A model generated the notes under the pieces. That model saw only the letters and a list, made by a program, of their open reading frames with translations, searched no databases and had not been told where the DNA came from. A DNA stretch of 32,196 bases from Alcaligenaceae bacterium (GTDB lineage: Bacteria; Pseudomonadota; Gammaproteobacteria; Burkholderiales; Burkholderiaceae_B), in the NCBI GenBank assembly GCA_030538235.1, contig JAUNUJ010000004.1, positions 225,835-258,030 on the forward strand, written 5' to 3'. Below are positions 15,217 to 25,200 of this stretch, in pieces. The translations under genes and the position numbers were made by a program. Position 1 is the stretch's first letter. Each line of letters opens with the position of its first letter.

Positions 15217-17754
15217 TTAATGCTTTAGCTTAACATCGCTTTCATCCATACCACTACCTGAGGTAGTCGCTAAGGCTTCGGTCGCCAGTCTTTCGATCTC
15301 TTCCTCGGTCAGAGGCGTTGGCATAGACTCAAGCGCTTCTTCGAGTACCTTGTCAATCCACTTCACAGGAATAATCTCCAAACCATTTTTGACATTTTCA
15401 GGAATGTCCTGTAGATCTTTAACGTTTTCCTCAGGAATCAGAACTCTCTTAATGCCGCCACGTAAGGCCGCTAAGAGTTTTTCCTTTAGACCGCCAATGC
15501 CTAAGACTTCACCACGTAAGGTAACCTCACCGGTCATCGCCACATCAGCACGCACCGGTATACCCGATAGCGCCGATACCAATGCAGTGGTAATCGCAAT
15601 ACCGGCAGATGGACCGTCTTTAGGGGTCGCACCCTCAGGTACGTGAATATGAATGTCTTTCTTGGCAAACAGACTATCGGCAAAACCTAAACGATGAGCA
15701 CGTGCTCTGACCACCGTACGAGCAGCATGCATGGACTCCTTCATCACATTACCTAAAGAACCGGTTTGTTGAATTTGACCCTTGCCATTAACCGCAGCCA
15801 CTTCAATCGTCAATAAATCACCGCCTACCTCTGTCCAAGCCAAACCAGTTACCTGACCCACTTGGTTCTCAGCTTCTGCTAAGCCGAAAGTAAAACGTCT
15901 GACGCCTAAGAACTCAGATAAATTATCCGAATTTACCACGATCGTCTTAATTACTTTCTTAACAACGGCAGCGGATTTTTTGGCAGCTGCCTTAGTTGTG
16001 GCTTTTTTTGCGGCTGTCTTGCTTGCCTTTTTGGCAGCAGCAGCTTTGGCTTTAGCATCTTCAGTGATAATTTGTTTGACCACCTTACGGCAAATTTTAC
16101 CAATCTCACGCTCAAGTGAACGGACGCCCGCCTCGCGAGTGTAGTAACGCACGACATCACGAATAGCGGATTCCTCGATCCGTATCTCACCCTCTTTGAG
16201 ACCGTTATTTTCCATGAGTTTTGGAATTAAGTGATCGGTAGCAATCGCTACTTTTTCATCCTCGGTATAACCGGAAAGACGAATCACTTCCATGCGGTCT
16301 AATAATGCTGGTGGAATATTCAGTGTATTACTGGTTGCCACAAACATCACATCAGATAAGTCGTAATCAACCTCAGCATAGTGATCCTGGAAAGTGTGGT
16401 TTTGCTCCGGGTCCAATACCTCAAGTAAGGCAGACGATGGATCACCACGGAAATCCATACCCATCTTGTCAATCTCATCGAGTAAAAACAAAGGGTTACG
16501 AACACCGACCTTGGTCATGTTTTGCAGAATTTTGCCGGGCATCGCACCGATATAGGTTCGACGGTGACCGCGAATTTCAGCTTCATCACGTACGCCACCC
16601 AGCGCCATACGCACATACTTGCGATTAGTGGCTCTAGCAATGGATTGACCTAAAGAGGTTTTACCCACACCCGGAGGGCCAACCAAACACAAAATAGGTG
16701 CCTTGATCTTGTTCACACGTTGTTGTACAGCTAAGTACTCCAGGATGCGCTCTTTAACACGCTCTAGACCGGCGTGATCAGCATCAAGTATTTCTTGAGC
16801 GTCGAGTAGCGAATTATTAATACGGCTACGCTTCTTCCATGGCAAAGCCACCAGGGTTTCGATATAGTTACGAATCACCCCGGCCTCGGCCGACATCGGC
16901 GACATCAAGCGCAGTTTCTTCAACTCACCATCAACTTTTTTGCGCGCTTCAGCAGGCATTTGAGCGGCTTCAATCTTGCGCTCTAGCTCCTCGAGATCGG
17001 CACCGTCCTCGCCCTCGCCCAATTCCTTTTGAATGGCTTTGACTTGTTCGTTTAAGTAGTAATCGCGCTGGCTCTTCTCCATTTGCTTTTTAACGCGTCC
17101 ACGGATGCGTCGCTCAACCTGGAGAATTTCAATTTCACTCTCTATATGATTCAGCAATAACTCGAGACGAGCATTAATATCTAATGCCTCTAGAGCTTCT
17201 TGTTTTTGTTCTTGCTTCATCGGCAAGTGTGAGGCGATCATATCTGCCAAACGATGGATATCATCCATCGCACTAACTGAGGCGATCAACTCCGGCGCCA
17301 GCTTTTTATTTAACTTAACGTATTGTTCGAATTGTGAATTAATCGTACGGCGCATGGCCTCTAAATCCGGACGCTCTTCCTCAGAAGGCACCACCGGCAG
17401 CGCATTAACTACATAAAACTCATCGTTGTCATCAATCGACTCCAAACGAGCACGCTGAACACCCTCAACTAACACCTTTACGGTGCCGTCAGGTAATTTC
17501 AGCAGCTGCAAGATGTTAGCAATAACACCCATCTCGTATATATCTTCGGGTGCTGGCTCATCTTTGTTTGCAGCTTTTTGAGCGACCAGTACAATGCGTT
17601 TATTAGTGTTTTCCACAGCCTCTTCAAGGGCTGCGATTGAGCGCGGACGACCAACAAATAGTGGAATCACCATATGAGGGAAAATCACCACATCGCGCAA
17701 TGGCAATAAAGGCAAAGATACAGGCAACTCGGGTAATAAAGTAGTATTTGACAT
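15217..17754 (-). CDS. lon: Lon protease with a Lys/Ala-rich insertion
   Basis: Lon is the ATP-dependent cytoplasmic protease for damaged and regulatory proteins. The start chosen is the ATG at 17754 with AGGA about six bases upstream; the frame extends 13 codons further without a better site. The product is 845 residues against about 784 in E. coli. In order: N-terminal substrate domain ('LPLLPLRDVVIFPHMV'), coiled coil, AAA+ domain with Walker A 'GPPGVGKTSLGQ' and 'FLLDEIDKM', and a protease domain with catalytic Ser716 ('PKDGPSAG') and Lys759. Residues about 565-604 are an inserted Ala/Lys-rich stretch resembling histone-H1-like tails ('AAAKKASKTAAKKATTK'), placed between the AAA+ and protease domains. 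A sigma-32-like promoter precedes it, in a gap after clpX. Confidence 0.96.
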   Translation of the reverse strand: MSNTTLLPELPVSLPLLPLRDVVIFPHMVIPLFVGRPRSIAALEEAVENTNKRIVLVAQKAANKDEPAPEDIYEMGVIANILQLLKLPDGTVKVLVEGVQRARLESIDDNDEFYVVNALPVVPSEEERPDLEAMRRTINSQFEQYVKLNKKLAPELIASVSAMDDIHRLADMIASHLPMKQEQKQEALEALDINARLELLLNHIESEIEILQVERRIRGRVKKQMEKSQRDYYLNEQVKAIQKELGEGEDGADLEELERKIEAAQMPAEARKKVDGELKKLRLMSPMSAEAGVIRNYIETLVALPWKKRSRINNSLLDAQEILDADHAGLERVKERILEYLAVQQRVNKIKAPILCLVGPPGVGKTSLGQSIARATNRKYVRMALGGVRDEAEIRGHRRTYIGAMPGKILQNMTKVGVRNPLFLLDEIDKMGMDFRGDPSSALLEVLDPEQNHTFQDHYAEVDYDLSDVMFVATSNTLNIPPALLDRMEVIRLSGYTEDEKVAIATDHLIPKLMENNGLKEGEIRIEESAIRDVVRYYTREAGVRSLEREIGKICRKVVKQIITEDAKAKAAAAKKASKTAAKKATTKAAAKKSAAVVKKVIKTIVVNSDNLSEFLGVRRFTFGLAEAENQVGQVTGLAWTEVGGDLLTIEVAAVNGKGQIQQTGSLGNVMKESMHAARTVVRARAHRLGFADSLFAKKDIHIHVPEGATPKDGPSAGIAITTALVSALSGIPVRADVAMTGEVTLRGEVLGIGGLKEKLLAALRGGIKRVLIPEENVKDLQDIPENVKNGLEIIPVKWIDKVLEEALESMPTPLTEEEIERLATEALATTSGSGMDESDVKLKH

Positions 17755-17790
17755 ATTTTCCTGTCCTATCAAAAGACTATTAACAATAAA

Positions 17791-17818
17791 CAATGGGGCT
17801 TAAACGCAAAAGTTCAAG
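17791..17818 (-). promoter_or_regulatory. Sigma-32 (heat-shock) promoter of lon
   Basis: On the minus strand CTTGAA (17818-17813), 14 bp, then CCCCATTG (17798-17791). This matches the RpoH consensus CTTGAA-N13/14-CCCCATNT. It lies 37 bp before the lon start. The same bases can fold into a GGGGCTT/AAGCCCC hairpin (17795-17822), a by-product or a weak clpX terminator. Confidence 0.7.
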
Positions 17819-17871
17819 CCCCAAATTGCTTTTGTTAGACAAATTTCAATAAATTTGTAAGATGGGATTAG

Positions 17872-19176
17872 CTAGGAAACTTTAGTAGTTGATTCGCTAA
17901 TATCGTCGTCATTTTCAACAGCAAAGCGTGGACCATTAATTAAAACAGGTTGAGCAGTGCCCTCGACGGCTTCTTTAGTTAGGATTACTTTACTGACCTC
18001 TCCAAGAGAAGGCAAGTCAAACATAACATCTAACAGGCTATTTTCAACAATAGAGCGTAAGCCGCGAGCACCTGTTTTGCGCTCGATCGCACGCTGTGCA
18101 ATAGCAGCTAAGGCCTCATTAGTGACCTCAAGCTCAACACCCTCCATACCGAAGAGATGCTGATACTGCTTAATCAAGGCGTTTTTAGGTCGAGTCAAAA
18201 TCTGAATCAAAGCGTCTTCATCTAATTCCTGAAGCGCAGCAATCACCGGTAAACGACCAATCAACTCGGGAATCAAACCGAACTTAATGATATCGCTAGG
18301 CTCAACCATCTGGAATAACTCACCGGCTTCCTGCTCGTCTTTTGAGCGAACTGATGCACCGAAACCGATACCGGACTCCTCAGTGCGATTCTGAATCACT
18401 TTTTCAAGACCATCGAATGCCCCACCCACAATAAATAAGATATTACTCGTATCTACTTGGATAAAGTCCTGATTAGGATGTTTTCGTCCGCCCTGTGGTG
18501 GCACAGAAGCAACCGTACCCTCGATTAATTTCAGTAAGGCTTGCTGAACACCCTCACCCGATACATCGCGGGTAATAGAAGGATTTTCAGATTTGCGGGT
18601 AATCTTGTCAATTTCATCAATATATATGATCGCTTGCTGCGCTTTTTCAACATCGTAGTCGCAGTTTTGCAGCAACTTTGTGATGATATTTTCGACGTCT
18701 TCACCAACATAGCCGGCTTCGGTCAACGTGGTCGCGTCAGCCATCACAAAAGGCACATCAAGCAAACGCGAAATCGTCTGAGCCAATAAAGTCTTACCCG
18801 AACCGGTAGGCCCGATCAATAAGATATTACTCTTGGCTAGTTCGACATCGTCTTCTGCCCTGCTTTGCTGGTGACGAATACGCTTATAGTGGTTGTAAAC
18901 AGCCACTGCTAAATTACGTTTAGGCTTATCCTGACCAATTACATACTGATCAAGATGCGCTTTAATTTCCTGAGGGGTGGGCAGTTCTTTTTCTACCTCA
19001 TCCTGAAGTGACTGACGCATCGAATCAGAGATGAGCTCACTGCTCATCTCAATACATTCGTCACAAATATAGGAATTATTTAGACCCTTGATGAGGTGTC
19101 TAACCTCATCCGGGCCTTTAGCGCAAAAGGAACACTTCACATGCTTATCCGAAGATGAGCCACTTCTATTCATCAT
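17872..19176 (-). CDS. clpX: ClpX, ATP-dependent unfoldase of the ClpXP protease
   Basis: ClpX unfolds substrates and feeds them to ClpP. The 434-residue protein has the N-terminal zinc-binding domain (Cys15, Cys18, Cys38, Cys41), Walker A 'GPTGSGKT' (122-129), Walker B 'IIYIDEID' (183-190) and the ClpP-docking loop 'IGF' at 270-272, all intact. Two adjacent ATG codons (19176 and 19173) are possible starts; neither has a strong ribosome-binding site. clpP lies 28 bp upstream, so the two are probably co-transcribed. Confidence 0.97.
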   Translation of the reverse strand: MMNRSGSSSDKHVKCSFCAKGPDEVRHLIKGLNNSYICDECIEMSSELISDSMRQSLQDEVEKELPTPQEIKAHLDQYVIGQDKPKRNLAVAVYNHYKRIRHQQSRAEDDVELAKSNILLIGPTGSGKTLLAQTISRLLDVPFVMADATTLTEAGYVGEDVENIITKLLQNCDYDVEKAQQAIIYIDEIDKITRKSENPSITRDVSGEGVQQALLKLIEGTVASVPPQGGRKHPNQDFIQVDTSNILFIVGGAFDGLEKVIQNRTEESGIGFGASVRSKDEQEAGELFQMVEPSDIIKFGLIPELIGRLPVIAALQELDEDALIQILTRPKNALIKQYQHLFGMEGVELEVTNEALAAIAQRAIERKTGARGLRSIVENSLLDVMFDLPSLGEVSKVILTKEAVEGTAQPVLINGPRFAVENDDDISESTTKVS

Positions 19177-19204
19177 AAATCTACTTAAAAATTAGTGGCA
19201 AAAA

Positions 19205-19855
19205 CTACTCGCGCTTAGAAAGCACTTGATCCACAATACCAAATTTCTTGGCTTGCTCAGGATCCATGTAGTGATCACGCTCGGTATGCTCACGAATAAT
19301 TTCGATAGACTGACCACTATGCTTCGCTAATAAAGCATTCAAACGATCGCGTAGACTTAAAATCTCACGTGCCTGAATATCAATATCAGTGGCCTGACCC
19401 TGAGCACCACCTAATGGTTGGTGAATCATGATGCGGGAATTAGGTAAGCTATAACGCTTACCCTCGGCACCCGCATTAAGTAAAAAAGCACCCATACTGG
19501 CAGCTAAACCTGTGCACATCGTTGATACATCAGGTTTAATAAACTGCATCGTATCGTAAATCGCTAAACCGGCATACACACCACCACCGGGTGAGTTGAT
19601 GTAGAGCGAAATATCTTTGTTAGGGTTTTCCGACTCAAGGAATAATAACTGAGCCACTACTAGGTTTGCCGTTTGATCATTTACCGGACCGACCATAAAG
19701 ACCACGCGTTCTTTGAGTAATCTCGAATAGATATCATAAGAACGCTCGCCTCGACCCGATTGCTCCACGACCATGGGGATGTAGCCGAGGCCCTCGGGGC
19801 GCACGGATTCATCACCATGAATGGAGGCATAAAAATCAGTAAATCGACGATTCAT
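19205..19855 (-). CDS. clpP: ClpP, proteolytic subunit
   Basis: Serine peptidase that forms the double-ring chamber of ClpXP. The 216-residue sequence contains the catalytic triad Ser120 ('[11 protein letters not shown]'), His145 ('MIHQPLGG') and Asp194 ('TERD'), each nine positions after the E. coli precursor numbering. An N-terminal propeptide is expected. Its ATG shares one base with the stop codon of tig (TAATG), a sign of translational coupling. Confidence 0.97.
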   Translation of the reverse strand: MNRRFTDFYASIHGDESVRPEGLGYIPMVVEQSGRGERSYDIYSRLLKERVVFMVGPVNDQTANLVVAQLLFLESENPNKDISLYINSPGGGVYAGLAIYDTMQFIKPDVSTMCTGLAASMGAFLLNAGAEGKRYSLPNSRIMIHQPLGGAQGQATDIDIQAREILSLRDRLNALLAKHSGQSIEIIREHTERDHYMDPEQAKKFGIVDQVLSKRE

Positions 19856-21159
19856 TAAGCTTGTCCCATTAACTCTTTAAAAGGCACTTCTTCTTCGGTT
19901 ACTTTAGCTTTGGACAGGATGAAATCGATCATATTGTCTTCAAGAACTAAAGCCTCAAGACCGGCACGTTGATTTTTATCGCTTAAGTAATAAGCAATCA
20001 CTTCTTCAGGTTTCTCGTAGTTTTGTGCGAAATCTTCGATACGTGCACGAACTTGCTCAGGGGTTACCTGTAATTTTTCTTGCTCAACAATTTCAGCCAC
20101 TAGTAAACCTAAACGTACACGACGCTCAGCTTCAGGTTTAAATGTCTCTGTAGGAATCTGAGAAAAATCAAAGTCCTGCATACCTTGAGAGGCGAACTCT
20201 TCGCGTAAGCTATTGATACGCTCGTTAATTTCGTTATTTACTAAGGCGGTAGGCACTTCAAACTCGGTGGCATTTACTAAAGCCTCTAAAACACCTGATT
20301 TGGTGCGTTGTAATAGGCGGTTATCGCCTTCACGCTTAATATTAGCTAGAATTTCGGCGCGTAATTTCTCAACATCACCGTCTTCTTGACCTAAGGTCTT
20401 AGCAAATTCGCTATCAACTTCCGGTAATACAGCAACCGCTACTTCTTTGACACTAATCGTAAACTCAGCAGTTTTACCGGCAACCTCTTGACCTTGGTAG
20501 TCTTCGGGGAAGTTTAGTTCGAAGGTTTTTTCTTCGCCGGCTTTAAGGCCCTTAGCAGCTTCTTCGAATTCAGGTAACATCATGCCGCGACCTAATACGA
20601 AATTGAAATCCTCAGCTTTACCGCCTTGGAACTCTTCACCGTCGATCTTACCAACGAAATCAACTAATAGACGATCACCGTCTTCGGCAATGCGACCCTC
20701 TTCAGCCTGATAGTCAGCGCGCTGCTCACGCAGAATATTAATGGTATCTTCTAGTTGTTGGTCACCGATATCTGAGGTGTACTTGGTCAACTCTAATTCA
20801 CCTAGCTCAGGAATTTCAACCGTAGGAAACACCTCAAATTTAGCAGTAAAGGCTAACTTACCCTCTTCATTTTCGCCTTCACGGTCAACAATCTCAGGGA
20901 ATCCGGCAACACGTAGATCGGTTTCCTGAATTACCTTGTCAAACTCTTCACCGACACGCTTATTAATGACGTCATAACGGATGCTTGGGCCATGTGAGCG
21001 CTCAACAACTGCTAAAGGCGCTTTGCCTGGACGGAAACCATCGACTTTGACCTGACGGGCTACTTTTTGTAATTCCTTTTTTACTTCAGCCTCAATAGCT
21101 TCAAGTGATAAAACTAAATCCACTTGACGAGCTAGACCTTCAAGAGTTTGAACTTCCAT
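19855..21159 (-). CDS. tig: Trigger factor
   Basis: Ribosome-associated chaperone and peptidyl-prolyl isomerase that meets nascent chains at the exit tunnel. The 434 residues match the family length. The N-terminal ribosome-binding domain contains 'GFRPGKAP' (about 41-48; the signature loop is GFRxGKxP). The FKBP-like domain spans about 150-245 ('[20 protein letters not shown]', '[19 protein letters not shown]'), and the C-terminal helical arms follow. It heads the tig-clpP-clpX cluster, which couples folding to degradation. A sigma-70-like promoter lies upstream. Confidence 0.96.
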   Translation of the reverse strand: MEVQTLEGLARQVDLVLSLEAIEAEVKKELQKVARQVKVDGFRPGKAPLAVVERSHGPSIRYDVINKRVGEEFDKVIQETDLRVAGFPEIVDREGENEEGKLAFTAKFEVFPTVEIPELGELELTKYTSDIGDQQLEDTINILREQRADYQAEEGRIAEDGDRLLVDFVGKIDGEEFQGGKAEDFNFVLGRGMMLPEFEEAAKGLKAGEEKTFELNFPEDYQGQEVAGKTAEFTISVKEVAVAVLPEVDSEFAKTLGQEDGDVEKLRAEILANIKREGDNRLLQRTKSGVLEALVNATEFEVPTALVNNEINERINSLREEFASQGMQDFDFSQIPTETFKPEAERRVRLGLLVAEIVEQEKLQVTPEQVRARIEDFAQNYEKPEEVIAYYLSDKNQRAGLEALVLEDNMIDFILSKAKVTEEEVPFKELMGQA

Positions 21160-21241
21160 TGTATTTTAACCTTTATCTTTAATAAGTTTGCTTTAATAGT
21201 TTAATCTAATAGTTTGGATTAATTTTTATAAAATAGTTAAC

Positions 21242-21270
21242 CCTATATTCTACAGTGTAATCAGAAACAA
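21242..21270 (-). promoter_or_regulatory. Sigma-70-like promoter for tig-clpP-clpX
   Basis: On the minus strand TTGTTT (21270-21265) and TATAGG (21247-21242) are 17 bp apart. The predicted leader of about 75 nt is AT-rich and contains two near-copies of AAACTATTA. Confidence 0.45.
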
Positions 21271-21350
21271 GGTTTACAAATCCCATAGTAAGAGCCTAAA
21301 ACTTCCGTACACGATAAATAATTTCAAAAGTATGATTAGATAGGGTCGGA

Positions 21351-21500
21351 CTAGAAACGCAGACCACCGCCAACACCGACGCCAATGCCACTGTTACTAC
21401 TACCGCCGATACCCACACCGCCCCCTATACCGACGCCACCGTGACTACAGGCACTTATGAGTAAAATCGCAGCTAACAGCGAGTACTTGATAAACTTCAT
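21351..21500 (-). CDS. Tiny glycine-rich lipoprotein
   Basis: A 49-residue ORF with a complete lipoprotein signal: 'MKFIKYSLLAAILLISAC', lipobox I-S-A-C with Cys18. The remaining 31 residues are almost all Gly, Val, Ile and Ser in repeating 'GVGIGGG'-type units and end in 'LRF'. A GGGGCG ribosome-binding site lies about six bases upstream of the ATG. The Ser after Cys predicts export to the outer membrane by enterobacterial rules. It stands alone in the 585-bp gap between tig and the gene at 21745. No function is known to me. Confidence 0.6.
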   Translation of the reverse strand: MKFIKYSLLAAILLISACSHGGVGIGGGVGIGGSSNSGIGVGVGGGLRF

Positions 21501-21744
21501 AACAACGCCCCGGATAAATTAAATAATACCAGCCTAAAATTATAATAATGCATATTGATTTTTAACATATTAATTGAATGCATCGCTGTAATATTCTGTG
21601 TAAAATGCTCTGAAGAAAGGCGGATAATTGTGTTCCTTACTTTTAAATTACTTAATATCAATACGCCTTACCCTAATATAACTGCTATATTGTAGTGATT
21701 ATCTATAATTCAATATCGGTCAAACATTCTAGAGAGGAGTAATC

Positions 21745-22197
21745 ATGAGCGAAAATCAAGTAGACCCCACGCAAAACACCACTGAATCCACCGACAACGA
21801 TGTATTAAACGCGGTACCAAAAAAGACTATATTCAGCAACGGCTCTTTTGTTATCGCCCTCATCGTATTTGCCTTATTTATTGCCTTAATCACTTGGTCA
21901 GTCAGCTTCTTGTCCATGTTCTTCGGTGCTGTTGGCGCCCTGATTATGGCCGCCAAAGGTTGCCTAACCAATGACACTGAGCTACGCTTCGTTCACACTG
22001 GTAGTGATTGCTGCCGCCTAAGCGATGAAAACTTCGCGTATCTGGCCATTCGCGCCGTCATTGGTATGCTTACCGGTACCGCCCTATATCTTATCGCTTT
22101 CCAAAATGTTGCTGCGCCATGGGCTGCGATTGCAGCACTCAGCATGTTTGGTGGTTTGGTTTTTGATCGCTTAATTTTTGGTCGTAAACAAGCCTAA
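21745..22197 (+). CDS. Small polytopic inner-membrane protein
   Basis: A 150-residue protein with a clear GGAG ribosome-binding site. The first 30 residues are polar. Hydrophobic segments at about 35-70 (one or two spans), 97-117 and 122-141 suggest three or four transmembrane helices. A polar loop at about 71-93 carries three Cys ('KGCLTNDTEL', 'SDCCRLSDE'). No family is recognised. It is convergent with yhdP and followed by a terminator that overlaps the end of that gene. Confidence 0.75.
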   Translation: MSENQVDPTQNTTESTDNDVLNAVPKKTIFSNGSFVIALIVFALFIALITWSVSFLSMFFGAVGALIMAAKGCLTNDTELRFVHTGSDCCRLSDENFAYLAIRAVIGMLTGTALYLIAFQNVAAPWAAIAALSMFGGLVFDRLIFGRKQA

Positions 22198-22230
22198 GGC
22201 AACGCAAAATAGAGCAAACGTTTTTTGTAG

Positions 22231-22286
22231 CCGATTATCAGCAACTTCTTTAATTAAGGGGTTCAATGATAATCGGTTTTATTATT
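22231..22286 (+). terminator. Terminator of the 21745 gene, overlapping the yhdP 3' end
   Basis: CCGATTATCA (22231-22240) pairs with TGATAATCGG (22267-22276) and is followed by TTTTATTATT. The loop is 26 nt, longer than usual. The 3' arm lies inside the yhdP coding sequence. Confidence 0.5.
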
Positions 22287-25200
22287 AGCGCTTCTTGATC
22301 TATGATAGGCCCCTGTTCCAGAAGAATCGGCACAGGGGTTTTTTGTAGATCGTCAGGCACCAACTCGATGATCTGTTCCGTCAGTTCAATCACCGTTCGT
22401 TTCGGCTCGTCTGTTTCTTTTTCCGGTGTAGCAGTAGACTCGGATTGAATCAGTTGCTTCGAATCAATATAAGAGTCACTTTCCTGGGTATTGGCATTAA
22501 GGGCACCGCCCCCTGTCTCCGATCCTTTGTTCATATCAACAGGAACACCATCAATTTCAATCGCATTCAGCGTTCCACCCACTTTAAAGCGTTGAGTTAA
22601 ACCCTGCTCTAAGGGGCTACGCAATAACCACTGCGATAAAAAAGCGGCTACCCCCACAGCCGGATTGACCAGGACCCCGGTGAGGACCGCCGCCCCACTC
22701 ATATCCAAATGCGGCACTGCTACCACATCCAAATCAATTGCCTCTGTGCTCAAATTTCCCTGACCCTGTGCAGCCAGACCGACCAAAGGACTGTCCAGTC
22801 TGAAATCAGGTAACCAGGCAAGCCCGTCCTTAATACCTAAGTGAAAGCGCAGGTAACTGTAGTTCATGGCATTTTGACCCTGCTGACTGAAAATCTTATT
22901 CATTTCAGGCAATTTACTTAAGGCCTGAAGTGATAACAAAGCCAAAACTCGGGTCGCCCCCGTACCGACATTATTAATATGACCATCTCTTAACACACCG
23001 AGAATATTCAGCTCTAAATCGTCACGCTCAAAATTTAAGACATCATGAATTTGCAGACTGCCTTGAATATCACCATGACCAGTCAATAAATTATCACCCA
23101 AGGCCAAGGCACTAAGTAAGCCACCGGTATCCAAGCTATTGATATTAAATTTTAAATCGGCAATCAGCTTTTCGTGGCGTTGACGCAAATAGGCAGCCCC
23201 GTATAAATGCGCACTCTCATCCTGTATCGACAGTTTATCCAGACGCCAATTTTGATTATCCTCAGCTTCGCCCAGCCCCTCAACATTGGCAAAATGATAT
23301 TTATAAAAGCGCAGATCCTGCACCTTGAGATCCAGACGGTTAATTTTCCAAGGCCTTTGTGCTTGGCTTTTGACCTGCTCTCTAGCAGAACTTTGTACTC
23401 CATCATCACCATAAAGACTCACAGTCTGTTGATTAACCCGCCAGTGCAAATGACTTAGATCGGCTGTGACATCAAAACTATTTTTTGATATAGCACTTTC
23501 TTTTAAGTTTAAATGACCTGCAATCGTCGGACCTGACAATTCCAGTGGAATGGTTCTAAAATTCTGCAGACGACTTTTGAGACGCACACCCGGCAACTTG
23601 AAGCCCCCAATCACTAATTCTTGAGCGCGCAAATCGAAACCATTGACGATAGAATCAGAACCGCCACTCTCACCAAAACCGAAATTATCGATCCAATGCG
23701 TCAAAGCCTCAATCTCGAGCCGATCCAAACTGCCATGAAAATACAGACCGTTTTCAGTCACCGTGGGTGCTTCTCTAAATGCAATCGCACCACGTTTAAA
23801 GACTAACGATTGATTTTCACCACTACTGAACTCTGTGCTGAGCTGCAACTCGCCCTCATCATAATTGGCAGTGATGCTGTCCAGAAATTGAGTGGCGCCT
23901 CCTGCGCGTCGTCTTTGCCATTGGACCCGTAGAGGGGCTTGCTGCTGTGCCGATTTAGTATAGAGTTCGGGATAGTTTATCGACAAGCCAACTAAATTAC
24001 TTCTGAGCACTGCATCAAAGGCGTGGTTTTCCAAAAAGGTGAATTTTAATTGATAAGGTGTCAGACCCTTAAGTTGTCGCAATCCCTTCAGTGGATAATA
24101 AGCATAAATCCCCTCACCACTTAAACGCCCATTGATATTAAGCGCGTGACCGGCACGACCAATATCACCGCTCACTTGAGCAGGCCCGCCCATCAGCTGA
24201 GCAGCTACATCATCGATACTCAAGTAGCGCTCATTAAAACTCAAGCTGCCGTTAATCTTCGTCGCCTTTGGAAAGACAGGATTCAGCTTGAACTCCCCAT
24301 CATGAGCATACAATGTGCCCTGGATAGTCGAAGCTTCCATATCATCAAGAGGAATAGCGATTTCCAGATTAGCGCGTAGCTCACCACTAGCCTCACTCTC
24401 ATCCAAGGCATGATTTAATAAAGCACTAAGCGGGGTTTGTTTCATTAAGACCAAGAACTTATTCGCTGAGGTCTCAGCCACTGCATTAATTTGTAATTGC
24501 GCATCACGTTCAAGCGAGCTGATGGTCGCATGCAGATTATCGTAAACAATACTCTCTTCACCGGCGTGATTATTCATCCAACCACGATTCGCATCAATCA
24601 AAATCTGATCATTAATAAAGCGAAAGGTGCCCTGCTCCATATGTAGTACCGGCCATTTATCATGCTCGGCTTGATGATGAAAATCCAGACCGAAATTTTG
24701 AAACTCGGCGACTATGGTATTGAAACCCGACTGCGGACGACGACCATAGGGATAATGATCAGCTAAACCATCGATTTCGAAGTGACCGTTATGAAGTGTC
24801 CCCTCGACAAAGGCACCATCTAACCAGTCCAGGGCCTGCGCATCAATGACCTTAGGCAAAAAACGTGGCAAATAAGACGCCACTAAGTGCTCAATCTGGC
24901 CTGATAATTGAACATGACCACTGCCACCATCAGCGACAGCGTGCCAGCTACCGCTGGCGCTTAATTGCACGTTGGGGTCATCAACTTTCAGTTGTTGTAC
25001 CGACAGCACCGGCAGATGAGCATCATCCAACTCATAGGCACCGTGAAGATTGACTTTGGCTAGCGCAAAATCATGACGGAAATTATTGGTCTCATGCAAC
25101 CAGCCATTGCTCAATGATGCCTGGAAGCGTATCGGTAAATGCTGATGACCATGATCCACAAAGACCGCCAAAGCATCCGCCACCTCACCCTCAAGTCTTA

